A stretch of 64,000 bases of DNA from Roseateles puraquae. GTDB lineage: Bacteria; Pseudomonadota; Gammaproteobacteria; Burkholderiales; Burkholderiaceae_C. Shown piece by piece: positions 39,189-47,663 of this stretch; the stretch's first letter is position 1; the number at the start of each line of letters is the position of its first letter. Both the position numbers and the translations under genes were made by a program. The notes under the pieces were generated by a model. That model did not search any database, was not told the DNA's origin, and worked only from the letters and a program-made list of their open reading frames with translations. The stretch lies in contig NZ_NISI01000006.1 of NCBI RefSeq assembly GCF_002205845.1, positions 1-64,000 on the forward strand, written 5' to 3'.

Positions 39189-39995
39189 ATGGGCAAAACG
39201 AAGCTGCTGAAATCCGCTAAGCCGGCACAGACCAGCACTCGCATCGATGAATCCGAGCTTCGGCGGTGGGTTGTTGACTTCGATGCTGCCGGATGCATTC
39301 CCCTTGGCGCCGGCGTTTGCTTGGCACTCGGCCTGAACCCGGAGCACCCCTCCAACGCCCGCGGTGCGCAGAAGAACGCCCAACTGGAGCGCGCATATCG
39401 AGTTGCTGGCTTGAAGTATTGCAGCGCCGAAGACCAAGGGCGCGTGCAATCCGTGGATGTAGCCACAGCTGGCACTCAGGAAGTACTGGTCAAACCTCAG
39501 CAGCTTTTCGCCTGGCTGAAGAGCTACCTGCTCTCTCTACCCGAAGTTCTCGATGATTGGCTAAATGATGCAGCAGCTACCGTCCGGAAGTGCCATGAGC
39601 TTGAGCGGACTGAATACGACGATGACGGCGAGCCCTTTCTGATCGAGCCGCTTCCATCGCGCGACCTCGCCCCCATTGACAAGGCAGCCGGCGGCCACAA
39701 CGCAAACAAACTAAAAACCGCCTGGAAAACACTGGGCGCACTGGTTCTTCACGAGCACGCAGCAAAACTGCAGGGTACGAACGTGGACTGGACCTTTCTT
39801 CCGGATTTCCGAGGAGGAAAGGTCAAGGCATTGCCAGGCATGAACCCGGCGAGCATTCCACACATCACAACCATGAAGTCCCATGTCGTTGCGGCCATCG
39901 TTGCCGCCCTCGGCGACGAGTCGCATGCCGCGAGCCAATACCCCGGACTTAGCGCTCTTCTGGCGCAAGAGACCAAACGGCTGAAGCTTGCATAG
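39189..39995 (+). CDS. Hypothetical protein next to the integrase
   Basis: 268 residues, beginning 5 bp after the integrase stop and thus probably cotranscribed. The N-terminus is basic (MGKTKLLKSAKPAQ). There is an acidic middle (ERTEYDDDGEPF) and a C-terminus with NANKLKTAWKTLGALVLHEHAAKL. I recognise no catalytic motif or family. Confidence 0.65.
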   Translation: MGKTKLLKSAKPAQTSTRIDESELRRWVVDFDAAGCIPLGAGVCLALGLNPEHPSNARGAQKNAQLERAYRVAGLKYCSAEDQGRVQSVDVATAGTQEVLVKPQQLFAWLKSYLLSLPEVLDDWLNDAAATVRKCHELERTEYDDDGEPFLIEPLPSRDLAPIDKAAGGHNANKLKTAWKTLGALVLHEHAAKLQGTNVDWTFLPDFRGGKVKALPGMNPASIPHITTMKSHVVAAIVAALGDESHAASQYPGLSALLAQETKRLKLA

Positions 39996-40137
39996 AGTCG
40001 TCACGACGGCGCAGCCGCGCCAGGGGAATTCAACAACTCGCGGGGAATTGTTTTCCCCCAGATCGCCTAGCGTCACAGTCATCACACCCTACAGCACCCG
40101 GTCCAAACGGTGCAGAACCTACCGTAGAGAGTGTGAA

Positions 40138-40356
40138 ATGACTGAGTTCGTCCGCCTGCTTCGCAGGGCCATGGTCCGCGACCGAACAGCCCTGAGCAAC
40201 ACCCAACTTCACGTTTTGATCAAGTCGGGTCAGTTCCCCGCCCCAAGCTATTTGACCGACACAAACCGCATCCCGGTTTGGGACGAGCGGGTCGTCACCG
40301 AATGGATTAAGGCGCGACTGTCTGGCGGTACTGCCGAAAAGAGCAAGACGGCCTGA
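40138..40356 (+). CDS. AlpA-like small DNA-binding protein (excisionase/regulator type)
   Basis: 72 residues from ATG 40138, preceded by GAGAG. The pattern VRDRTALSNTQLHVLIKSGQFPAP, then RIPVWDERVVTEWIKARLSG, matches the AlpA/MerR-like winged-helix layout, in which the final segment is a W-x-ExExxxWI variant. Such proteins act as excisionases or activators of integrase genes in satellite phages and islands. It follows the integrase module, as in P4-like elements. Confidence 0.75.
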   Translation: MTEFVRLLRRAMVRDRTALSNTQLHVLIKSGQFPAPSYLTDTNRIPVWDERVVTEWIKARLSGGTAEKSKTA

Positions 40357-40532
40357 CTGACGTTGGCGCCAGGCGCGCAACCACCTCTCCGCGCCGCTCG
40401 GTCTCACGAGTACTGCAGCGTTCTAGGTTGCCCAGTTGGCAGCCTCTCTGACGCTTTAACTCCCACCCACTTCACGCCCATCACCGCCTCGGGTGAGCCC
40501 CTGGCGTGCGCACCTCCGAAGGGAACGTTCAA

Positions 40533-40841
40533 GTGCACAAACCCAATTCTCCCGCCTTCGACACGGGAACCGTACTGGTCACGTCTCAAGCTTTCGGCCT
40601 GTTGCAGCGCGCTGGCGTCGCGCCTGCGGAACTGCTTACGGAGCACCAACGACTGATCCCCGCCAAGGCGATACCTACTGACCTCGCGTTGCGCCTCAAC
40701 GCCATCCAACTGCGTCATCGAGTCACGACGCGATTTCCCGTGCTGACCTTGACGCCACAAATCCAAATCACCGAAGTCTGCGTTGTCACTGAACCCGGCC
40801 ATCACCAAACGCTCATCCGGCTGGCGAACGAATTCCGCTGA
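40533..40841 (+). CDS. Diverged member of the island small-protein family (paralog of 52407-52730)
   Basis: 102 residues from GTG 40533, chosen because GAAGGGA lies about 8 nt upstream; another GTG exists at 40506. The start FDTGTVLVTSQAFGLLQRAGVAPAELL aligns by eye with FKLGALAATPGALAALQQLGVEPMELI of the protein at 52407, and both end in a VVTEPG/VITEAD segment. The family is common on plasmids and integrative elements; function unknown. This copy has lost the acidic GDFGELD part. Confidence 0.55.
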   Translation: MHKPNSPAFDTGTVLVTSQAFGLLQRAGVAPAELLTEHQRLIPAKAIPTDLALRLNAIQLRHRVTTRFPVLTLTPQIQITEVCVVTEPGHHQTLIRLANEFR

Positions 40842-40862
40842 GCTCTTACCTCCTCCAAGATC

Positions 40863-42590
40863 ATGCCCAAACCACAACATCGCAAAGTCCACGCGGCAAA
40901 AGGCTATGCCCCGCAGCCGGAACTGGTGAGCGAACCGGGGGCCTCCCTGCCCCTGAAACTCATCGGTTTGTTGGAGCGCCCGGGCCAGCCGCCCGCTGTG
41001 GCCCTGACATTGCCTGACGCCGATCCATGCAAGGCGATTTCGGTACCACTGTCGTTGTGCGTTTCCTCCAGGCACGCCGCGTTGGACGAGTTCTTCATGC
41101 GACCCGGCTTCATGTCGGCGCGCAAAGGCATCTCTGCAAAAACCTTGGCGGCGGAACTTCGGTCCTTCGCCGAGACCACAACGATCCATGCTCTCGACAC
41201 CGAGGGGATTCAGTCATTCGAGCACAACGGTGTGACCTGCAAGGTATGGATCAAGTCAGGCAACGTCTACTGGTTGACCAAGAAGCCCGACGGCGCTGAA
41301 GTGGTGCTGGTCGGCAAGATCGCCCGATCTGCACGCAAGGCCGTCTCAGCCAAGAAGTTCCGCAAGGCCTTTGGGGAAGTCTTGCAGAAGTGCCCGCGGC
41401 TGCTGATCGTCTTGCTCTTTGCGCTGGCTGCCATGCTGCTGGGGGAGTTTGACATCGCTTCGGTCGCTCTGGCATTGGTTGGCATGTCCACGAGCGGCAA
41501 GACACTGACCCAACGAGCTACGTCGATGTTGGTCTACGGCGAGGATCGTGTGGAGCATTTCGACGGCACGCCACAAGGAATCATCGACGCCATTCGCGCG
41601 GCCGGAGCCAGCGCCTTGTTTTTTGAAGACGTACATGGCGCCAACGCTGGCGAGGCGCTGGTCGCCGCTCTGATGGCGGTCGGCAACGGCGCGAATGGGC
41701 GGAAGCGGAGTGGCTACAGCCGCCCTCTGACTGCCGATACGCCAATTCGCGGCACTCTCATCATGTCGGCCGAGGCAGGTCTAGCTGACACCATACGTGC
41801 CGCCGGACAGGTCATGCTCACTGGGCAGTTCGCTCGCGGTATCGAACTGCACTTAGGACAGTACGGCATGTTCGACGTCCTGTGTGGCCATGACAGCTCC
41901 GCCGAACTGGCGGAGTACGTCAAAGATCAATCTAAGGAGTACGCAGGTTTTGTGGGCGATGCCTTTGTCGAGACTGTCGCGACGAACTGGGAGAGCGTCA
42001 ACAAGATGTGGCTGTCGCGCCGGGACGAGGTCCGAGACGGCATTCTGCAAGCAGCCGATATCGGCAAGCCCACCGGCGTAACAAATCGCCAACTGGAAAC
42101 GCTGACCTTTATCGGCTTCGTGGGTGCCATCGCAGCCCGGTACGACGTGCTTCCCGTAAAGCGCGGTCATGTCTACGAGGCCTTGGGGCTGCTGTTGCGT
42201 GAGCAAGAACGCCGTCTGCAGGGATCACGCACGCCGGCGGGTCAGAAGGTCGTCGAGGCCGTGCGCCACTTCATCCTCACCTACCCGGCGCGCTTCTTGC
42301 CAATTGAGCGCGCGGGCGATCCGACGCAAGTGAACGGGTTGGCGGGCTACCTCAAGCTCATCAATGGCCGGCCGACGTATCTGTTCTTCGCGGAGGCGTT
42401 CGATGCGGAGTTCGTCAGCAAGTTTGGCCGCGAGGCCTCAACCCACTTGCGTGACGCGGGCCACTTGGTTTGCCAGGGCAAGCGAGGCAACCGCTATCAG
42501 GCTCAAGTTCGTTTGTCGGGGCCGGAAGACCGCCGCACACCAATGAACTTCGTTGCGGTCTCGCAATCGATTTTGGCTGCTGACGCCTGA
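40863..42590 (+). CDS. DUF927-type ATPase (replication-associated)
   Basis: 575 residues. A Walker A-like motif GMSTSGKT is at residues 207-214 and a Walker B-like segment ALFFEDVHG follows about 55 residues later. The hydrophobic stretch before Walker A (LLIVLLFALAAMLLG) and the TPIRGTLIMSAEAGL segment fit DUF927 proteins of phages, satellites and islands, thought to be helicase-like replication ATPases. It precedes a gpII/X-like replication initiator, forming a likely replication module. ATPase activity is expected but not shown. Confidence 0.7.
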   Translation: MPKPQHRKVHAAKGYAPQPELVSEPGASLPLKLIGLLERPGQPPAVALTLPDADPCKAISVPLSLCVSSRHAALDEFFMRPGFMSARKGISAKTLAAELRSFAETTTIHALDTEGIQSFEHNGVTCKVWIKSGNVYWLTKKPDGAEVVLVGKIARSARKAVSAKKFRKAFGEVLQKCPRLLIVLLFALAAMLLGEFDIASVALALVGMSTSGKTLTQRATSMLVYGEDRVEHFDGTPQGIIDAIRAAGASALFFEDVHGANAGEALVAALMAVGNGANGRKRSGYSRPLTADTPIRGTLIMSAEAGLADTIRAAGQVMLTGQFARGIELHLGQYGMFDVLCGHDSSAELAEYVKDQSKEYAGFVGDAFVETVATNWESVNKMWLSRRDEVRDGILQAADIGKPTGVTNRQLETLTFIGFVGAIAARYDVLPVKRGHVYEALGLLLREQERRLQGSRTPAGQKVVEAVRHFILTYPARFLPIERAGDPTQVNGLAGYLKLINGRPTYLFFAEAFDAEFVSKFGREASTHLRDAGHLVCQGKRGNRYQAQVRLSGPEDRRTPMNFVAVSQSILAADA

Positions 42591-42603
42591 GGGCATTTGT
42601 CCT

Positions 42604-42625
42604 TGTCACGGCCGTCACCGTGACA
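42604..42625. promoter_or_regulatory. Perfect hairpin upstream of the replication gene
   Basis: TGTCACGG (42604-42611) and CCGTGACA (42618-42625) with a 6-nt loop. It lies 14 bp after the DUF927 stop and 165 bp before the gpII/X-like start. There is no U-tract, so an origin or operator hairpin is at least as likely as a terminator. Confidence 0.5.
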
Positions 42626-42790
42626 GCGGCCAGTGCCAATGCCACGGCATTAACGGGCCTCCGCTCTGCGGACCGCACCAGTAATACCCAGCATCAGCAC
42701 CAACCTCTGTCACTCCAGCTGCAGCAGTAAACGCTGGACAGCAACTGGCCATGAGGCCGCGACGCTGCTGCATGTTCAAAAGGATTTCCC

Positions 42791-43876
42791 ATGACCACCC
42801 CTCTGATCGACACGGCGAAAGTTCGCGTCGCCGTGAACCACCAGCCATGGCTCGAACGGCAGATCGAGGCCTATCGCGCCGGACAACGCAGCAGCGTGAA
42901 CCGCGCGCTCGCATCCAACTACCGCCGCTTCAGCGTTCCGGGTGCATACGGCGCCAGTGCCTCCGTGCAGTCCATCCTCGGCGGGACTGCCCTGGTCATC
43001 GAATGCAGCCTGCCGCGTTTTCTGACCGGCCAAAACGTGTTCGGATCAATCCAGATCCTGCCCCAAGTTGTGCAAGTCGTAGACGCGGTTCTCAGCTACC
43101 TGAACATCGTGCCCACCGACGACGAATCGACCGCCATCGCTGAGGGCCGCATCGGCTTAAACCGTGTAGACATTACCGCGCACGCCCGGCTTGGCAACGA
43201 GACCCGCGTCCGCCGGATGATCAAAGCCCTAAAGGCGACTCTGGCCTTCACCAAGGCCAACTTCAGCTGCTACGGTGACGAGACGCTCTACATCGGCCAG
43301 AACAGCGACTACAAGACCCTGAAGCTTTACGACAAGGCAGGCGAAATAGCAGCCCACCCGCTGCCAGCCAACCACCCGCAACGTGAGCTTGTTTCAGAGG
43401 CAGTTCGTGGATTGCTCCGTGTCGAGCTGTGCCTCCGCCGGCGCTTCTTGCTGGAGCGCGGATGGACCGAAGTACGACTTTTCGATGCGAAGGCAGCGCG
43501 GCGCTTGTTGGTCTCTGAGCTGAAAGCCCTGACCATCAAGCACACGGGAGCCCCATCCACGCAGATTTTCGAGCCCAGCGCCACCCTCAGCAGCCTGGAC
43601 AACTCGCTGGTCGCGGCTCATCTGGCCGGAGTTGATGTGCAAGACCTGCTGCCTTCACGGCGTCAGTTGAATGCGCACCGCCAGACGATTGCGGCAGCGA
43701 CAGCCATAGACATCCTGGTTCCCGTCGCTGCGAGCAGGCGCATCTCCAGCGTCGATCCGACGATGATTCGGAACAACTTGGTCCGTCGCTTCGACGAACG
43801 CGCTGTCGGGTTGCGAGAGGCACTTGGAGTCCAACCCGCTGAGGCCCGCGCAAACGGTGTCGCCGCCGCGGACTAG
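42791..43876 (+). CDS. Phage/plasmid replication protein, gene II/X-like
   Basis: 361 residues. The layout resembles filamentous-phage gpII/X rolling-circle initiators: an early strand region, NRVDITAHARLGNETRVRRMIKALK, SDYKTLKLYDKAGEI (candidate catalytic Tyr and Lys), then LLRVELCLRRRFL. These enzymes nick one origin strand through a tyrosine. AAAAGGA before ATG 42791 supports the start. With the DUF927 gene and the upstream hairpin it suggests the element can replicate as an episome. Identification is from motif memory. Confidence 0.65.
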   Translation: MTTPLIDTAKVRVAVNHQPWLERQIEAYRAGQRSSVNRALASNYRRFSVPGAYGASASVQSILGGTALVIECSLPRFLTGQNVFGSIQILPQVVQVVDAVLSYLNIVPTDDESTAIAEGRIGLNRVDITAHARLGNETRVRRMIKALKATLAFTKANFSCYGDETLYIGQNSDYKTLKLYDKAGEIAAHPLPANHPQRELVSEAVRGLLRVELCLRRRFLLERGWTEVRLFDAKAARRLLVSELKALTIKHTGAPSTQIFEPSATLSSLDNSLVAAHLAGVDVQDLLPSRRQLNAHRQTIAAATAIDILVPVAASRRISSVDPTMIRNNLVRRFDERAVGLREALGVQPAEARANGVAAAD

Positions 43877-43967
43877 GGGATCGACACTCGACCGATCTTC
43901 CTGCACCTGCTGTAACGCGTTTAGGCCCCTGCAGCCTCCGCCCTCATGAAGCTAGACCGTGGCATCA

Positions 43968-44861
43968 CTACATGGCCCAGCCGATCTCGCGCAGGATGAA
44001 GCCAATGGCATGGACTGCAGCCTCACCATCCTCCTCTTGCGCGAGTCGCCAGCCCTTGCTTTCTTGCTCGTTCGCCTTGCCCCTAGGGTGCAGCCTGTTG
44101 ATCATTTCAGCGACGCCGGCCACTGCCGCAAGGCCGAACGGCACTTCACGGATTTTTCGCACCAGTGCCCCGAGATCCAGCTCCATCAGCTTGGCGTCAT
44201 TGCCGGTAGCTGCCATCCAGCGGCCGAGCAGCACTACTGCGGCGTTCCTGCACTGATCGACTACCGAAGTCGGCCCTTCCCGAAAAGCAGAGTCCAGCAC
44301 ACGATCCAGAGCACGACGCACTGATTCCAGGTGCTCAGCAGGTACTGCGCCGATCTTGAGGTCCGGCAGGACACCAAAGGCCGACAGCACCTTCAGCGTC
44401 ACCAACACGTCGTCGCCGACAACCCGTTCGACTTGAACGATGCGCCAGGAGGACCGCGACTCATCCTTCCCTAGTGCCAATGTGAGTCCCTCGCCACCCC
44501 GAGGTTGACGGAGGAGAGATTGGCAAGGCCAGAACCAGAAGAGGGTCTTGGTAAGCGACTCTCCCTGGCGCGGGTTGTAAAGCGTCTGAGATGGATGCCC
44601 GCGAGTCAAGCAGGCCCGAGGCTGTCCGCCCGGAAAGGGCTCGTAGAGCAAGCCCCGCCGCACTCGAGTGACCGAGTCGAAGCTTTGCTCTCGAAAGACC
44701 CAGCCCATCGGCCAGGTCGCCGTGTGAAGTGGCATGCCATCGGAAACAGGCGGGTCGACAAGGCGGGCGACGGTCAACAACGGTGGCGGCAAGACGGCGT
44801 ACTCAGGCATGCCGCCACCTTCATACACGTGACCCGTATCGCTTTCGTATCCGACATGCAT
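43968..44861 (-). CDS. Hypothetical protein
   Basis: About 297 residues from ATG 44861; a TTG seven codons earlier (44882) is possible and neither has a clear ribosome-binding site. No signal peptide is seen. The C-terminal half is helical (RRALDRVLDSAFREG, VDQCRNAAVVLLGRWM, LGALVRKIREVPFG, INRLHPRGKANEQ) and slightly resembles HEPN/abortive-infection C-terminal domains, but no firm RNase motif is seen. It is the last minus-strand gene after the restriction operon, 185 bp downstream of the nuclease gene. Confidence 0.6.
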   Translation of the reverse strand: MHVGYESDTGHVYEGGGMPEYAVLPPPLLTVARLVDPPVSDGMPLHTATWPMGWVFREQSFDSVTRVRRGLLYEPFPGGQPRACLTRGHPSQTLYNPRQGESLTKTLFWFWPCQSLLRQPRGGEGLTLALGKDESRSSWRIVQVERVVGDDVLVTLKVLSAFGVLPDLKIGAVPAEHLESVRRALDRVLDSAFREGPTSVVDQCRNAAVVLLGRWMAATGNDAKLMELDLGALVRKIREVPFGLAAVAGVAEMINRLHPRGKANEQESKGWRLAQEEDGEAAVHAIGFILREIGWAM

Positions 44862-45046
44862 TGGGTGCTCGCTTTCGCTCAAAAATAGTTCCGCCGCCGC
44901 TTCACGGCTCGGAAGCTCTCATCGAGGTCCAACGGCATGCCGTTGTACAGAGACCAAACGCCCTCATGAAACGCGAACGAATGCGGGCTGCCTGATCGTG
45001 CTTCCGAAATGCCGTGCCAGCATTGCTATTCCTGCGGGGCGGATGA

Positions 45047-46135
45047 TCATCCAACCTGGCCGAATACGGACTTCAATCGCTCCACCGTATGCCGCCATTT
45101 CGGCGTGGTGGGTTGGCAGACCGTGTTCTGGTTGCCGAACAGGCCCAGCTCGTTGAAGGCCTTGGCGGCGGGTACGGTGTGGAGCCACTTCACGCGCACG
45201 AAGTACTCGCTCAGCTCTGGGTCATCGGCCGTCGCCTTGTACTGGTCGCCGTGCTTCAGCACGTCCATGGCCGGTTGCTCACCGGTCTCGGTGTGCACGC
45301 GGAAATCGCTGGCTGGCTGCACCGCCTCTTGCACCACGCCCACGCCCACATAGCCACGCCCGGGGATGTTCACCCAAACACGGTCACCGGGGCTGAGCTG
45401 CCGGAGCGTCTTGCTGTACCAGGAGCCGCCGCCGCCGCTGATGAAGCCGTAGCGCACGGCGTCGTCCCAACTGCGGCTGCGCTCATCGCCGAAGGACACG
45501 TAGAACTCGCCGTTCCAGGGCTCCTTGTCGCCCTTGCTCGCCGCCGTCACGGCCACGTTTGCCTGGGTCTCGCTGGGGTCGATCAGCCAGGCGCGGCTGA
45601 GCAGTTGCTGGCCGCCGTGCTCGAAGACCTGGAAGAACAGCACATTGATGGCGACGTCGCGGTCGTTCAGGTACTGCACGATGCGCTCGGTGGACGGGTC
45701 CAGCTCGGCGGCGACGATGACGATCTGGTGCGCGTGGTTCAGGCTGTCTTCGTCCAGCACCGTGCCGAAGCGTTGCTGGAAGTCCTGCTCCAGGCTGTGG
45801 CCGGGCTTGAAGCGGGCGTAGATCTGCGTGATGCGGTCGGCACCCAGCTCGGCCACCCAGGAGGCGTAGTCCAGCGCCTGCGCCACGATCTCGCGTGGCG
45901 TGCGGTCGCGCTTGAGCTCCACCAGCACCAGCGAGCCATCGGGCGCAATGGCCAGCAGGTCGATGCGCCCGCCATGCGCGGTGGTTTCCTGCTGGCCGAT
46001 CAGCATCCAGGCCGGCGACAGGATGGCCGGGTCCTGCACGATCATCTGTTCCAGCAGGGCCTCGCTGCTGAGCCTGCTGGGCTTCAGTTGCACGGCGGGC
46101 TGGCCGACTTGCCAGATGGCGTGGTGGACGGGCAT
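45047..46135 (-). CDS. DUF91/NucS-type PD-(D/E)XK nuclease linked to type I restriction
   Basis: 362 residues from ATG 46135; the frame extends to a TTG at 46201 inside hsdS, but the family starts at MPVHHAIWQVG. The N-terminal nuclease core is clear: D59 in HGGRIDLLA, E73 and K75 in LVLVELKRD, and the QALDYASWV helix. The C-terminal half (EFYVSFGDE, SWDDAVRYGFISGGGGSWYSK, PGDRVWVNIPGRGYVGVG) looks like a PUA/ASCH-type domain that could read modified DNA. It lies 46 bp after hsdS in the same operon. Confidence 0.78.
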   Translation of the reverse strand: MPVHHAIWQVGQPAVQLKPSRLSSEALLEQMIVQDPAILSPAWMLIGQQETTAHGGRIDLLAIAPDGSLVLVELKRDRTPREIVAQALDYASWVAELGADRITQIYARFKPGHSLEQDFQQRFGTVLDEDSLNHAHQIVIVAAELDPSTERIVQYLNDRDVAINVLFFQVFEHGGQQLLSRAWLIDPSETQANVAVTAASKGDKEPWNGEFYVSFGDERSRSWDDAVRYGFISGGGGSWYSKTLRQLSPGDRVWVNIPGRGYVGVGVVQEAVQPASDFRVHTETGEQPAMDVLKHGDQYKATADDPELSEYFVRVKWLHTVPAAKAFNELGLFGNQNTVCQPTTPKWRHTVERLKSVFGQVG

Positions 46136-46181
46136 GGTGATTAGGCTCAGGCGTTCTTGGCGTTGCAGCGGTCTGAATCGC

Positions 46182-47663
46182 TCAGGCAACAGCTCGATCA
46201 ACTAGCACCGAGGCTAGCTGCTCGTGATGCGTGCAGGCCTGGACGAGGCTGGCTTTGAGTTGGTCGCACAGAGAAAACAACTGAGTGACCCTGGCGACGA
46301 TTCGATGTTGCTCATTCAACGATGGCACACGAAGTTCAACGGTCTTCAGGTTGGTAGCGCTGATCCCGATGTTGCCAACAGTCGTAGCGCAGAACGCCTC
46401 TATCTGCTTCCGCGCAGGTGCCGCGTTCATCACGAAGCGCACGTAGTCAGCCAAAACGCGACTGGGATCAACGCGGAATCGAATCAGCTTGTCCGGGAAG
46501 ATTTGCTCAGCACCGCTGGTGCCACGGTACAGAGAAAACGAGCCAACGTATTTCAGATTGCCGTTGAATCGGCAGGCAAGAAGGTCGTTTGGCAATAGCC
46601 TGAACTTGTCGCGTTCTACGCTGCTTGCATCAACCCATTTGTGATCCGCCTCGTCCACGTAGAAATCATCACTTCCGGTGCCTGCGCTGATGCGCAGGAT
46701 CGGAGTTCCTCCCGGATCGTCTGAAGGCTTTCGCGAGCAACCATTGAGACTATCGCCGAGTAGCAGTTGCCCAATCGGCAATTGCTGTACGTTCACATCC
46801 TCACGAACCAGCTTGCCTTCGGCTGCCAGACACAGGATCGCAGCGCGAAGCGCATCAACACTGGCCTCGGTGGTGAACACCGTATGGAAATGCTCGGCCA
46901 GTTGTTGCCAACTGGCGCGGAACTCGGCGGCGTCGCGGGCTTGGGTGAGGCTGGCGAGCAGTGCCTCCACCAACTTAGCGTGGGCGGCCTCGGCGTCGGC
47001 CTGCTCAGCCTCCAGCCGGTCGCACAGGGCCATCAGTTCATCGACCTTGGCGACGATGCGGTGCTGCTCTTCGAGGCTAGGCACAGGTACGACTAGCTCC
47101 GCCAAGCTCGACGAGTTGAGCGTCGCCCCCATCAACGCGTCTTTCGTTCGGCCAGCCTGAGCAATAGCTGGCAAGACGCGCATTAAGTAGTCCCGTGAAA
47201 GCCCGTCCTTAGGCTGCATCGAGATGATGGCTTCGTTGTGGTACCCCGCAACGCCCAGGATTGCAACCTTGCCAACGGTCAGCTTGAAACTCATCAGCAA
47301 CGAACCTGCTGGAACCGGTTCGTACTTAAACGTCTCGCCAGCAAAATCCTTCGACACCTTTCGCGCCGTATCCGTCACTGTCTCGAAGTGGGTCATGTCA
47401 GAAATACTGACCCAGGGAATGCCAGCCGCATCCCAGTGACGCGCCTCCTTACTTGGCGGAGTTTTTCCGATTCGGTAAGTTGCCGCATCTGGCAGCTTGA
47501 GAAAGCGCCAGCCTGATTGAAGATGCCCAGCCGAATTCGCTCGGGACTCCGGTCCGGTGAGGCGCCCCTGGACTGCGAGCTTGAGGATCAACTCGCGAAG
47601 CATTGAAATCTCATTGGGCGCCGCGGCAATGTGCCCGAACTTTTTCGTCAGCAGCGCCGTCAT
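46182..47663 (-). CDS. hsdS: Type I restriction-modification specificity subunit
   Basis: 493 residues. Two target-recognition domains are separated by a long conserved helix. Each ends with the S-subunit motif: VPVPSLEEQHRIVAKVDELMALCDRLE in the middle and VPSLNEQHRIVARVTQLFSLCDQL at the end (read in parts). It sets the sequence recognised by the methylase-restriction complex. Its start overlaps the hsdM stop (ATGA). The target cannot be deduced. Confidence 0.93.
   Translation of the reverse strand: MTALLTKKFGHIAAAPNEISMLRELILKLAVQGRLTGPESRANSAGHLQSGWRFLKLPDAATYRIGKTPPSKEARHWDAAGIPWVSISDMTHFETVTDTARKVSKDFAGETFKYEPVPAGSLLMSFKLTVGKVAILGVAGYHNEAIISMQPKDGLSRDYLMRVLPAIAQAGRTKDALMGATLNSSSLAELVVPVPSLEEQHRIVAKVDELMALCDRLEAEQADAEAAHAKLVEALLASLTQARDAAEFRASWQQLAEHFHTVFTTEASVDALRAAILCLAAEGKLVREDVNVQQLPIGQLLLGDSLNGCSRKPSDDPGGTPILRISAGTGSDDFYVDEADHKWVDASSVERDKFRLLPNDLLACRFNGNLKYVGSFSLYRGTSGAEQIFPDKLIRFRVDPSRVLADYVRFVMNAAPARKQIEAFCATTVGNIGISATNLKTVELRVPSLNEQHRIVARVTQLFSLCDQLKASLVQACTHHEQLASVLVDRAVA

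Noticed and set aside
42604-42625. Simple intrinsic terminator of the DUF927 gene
   Set aside because: The hairpin is perfect but has no T-run on either side, so a plain terminator call is not supported.
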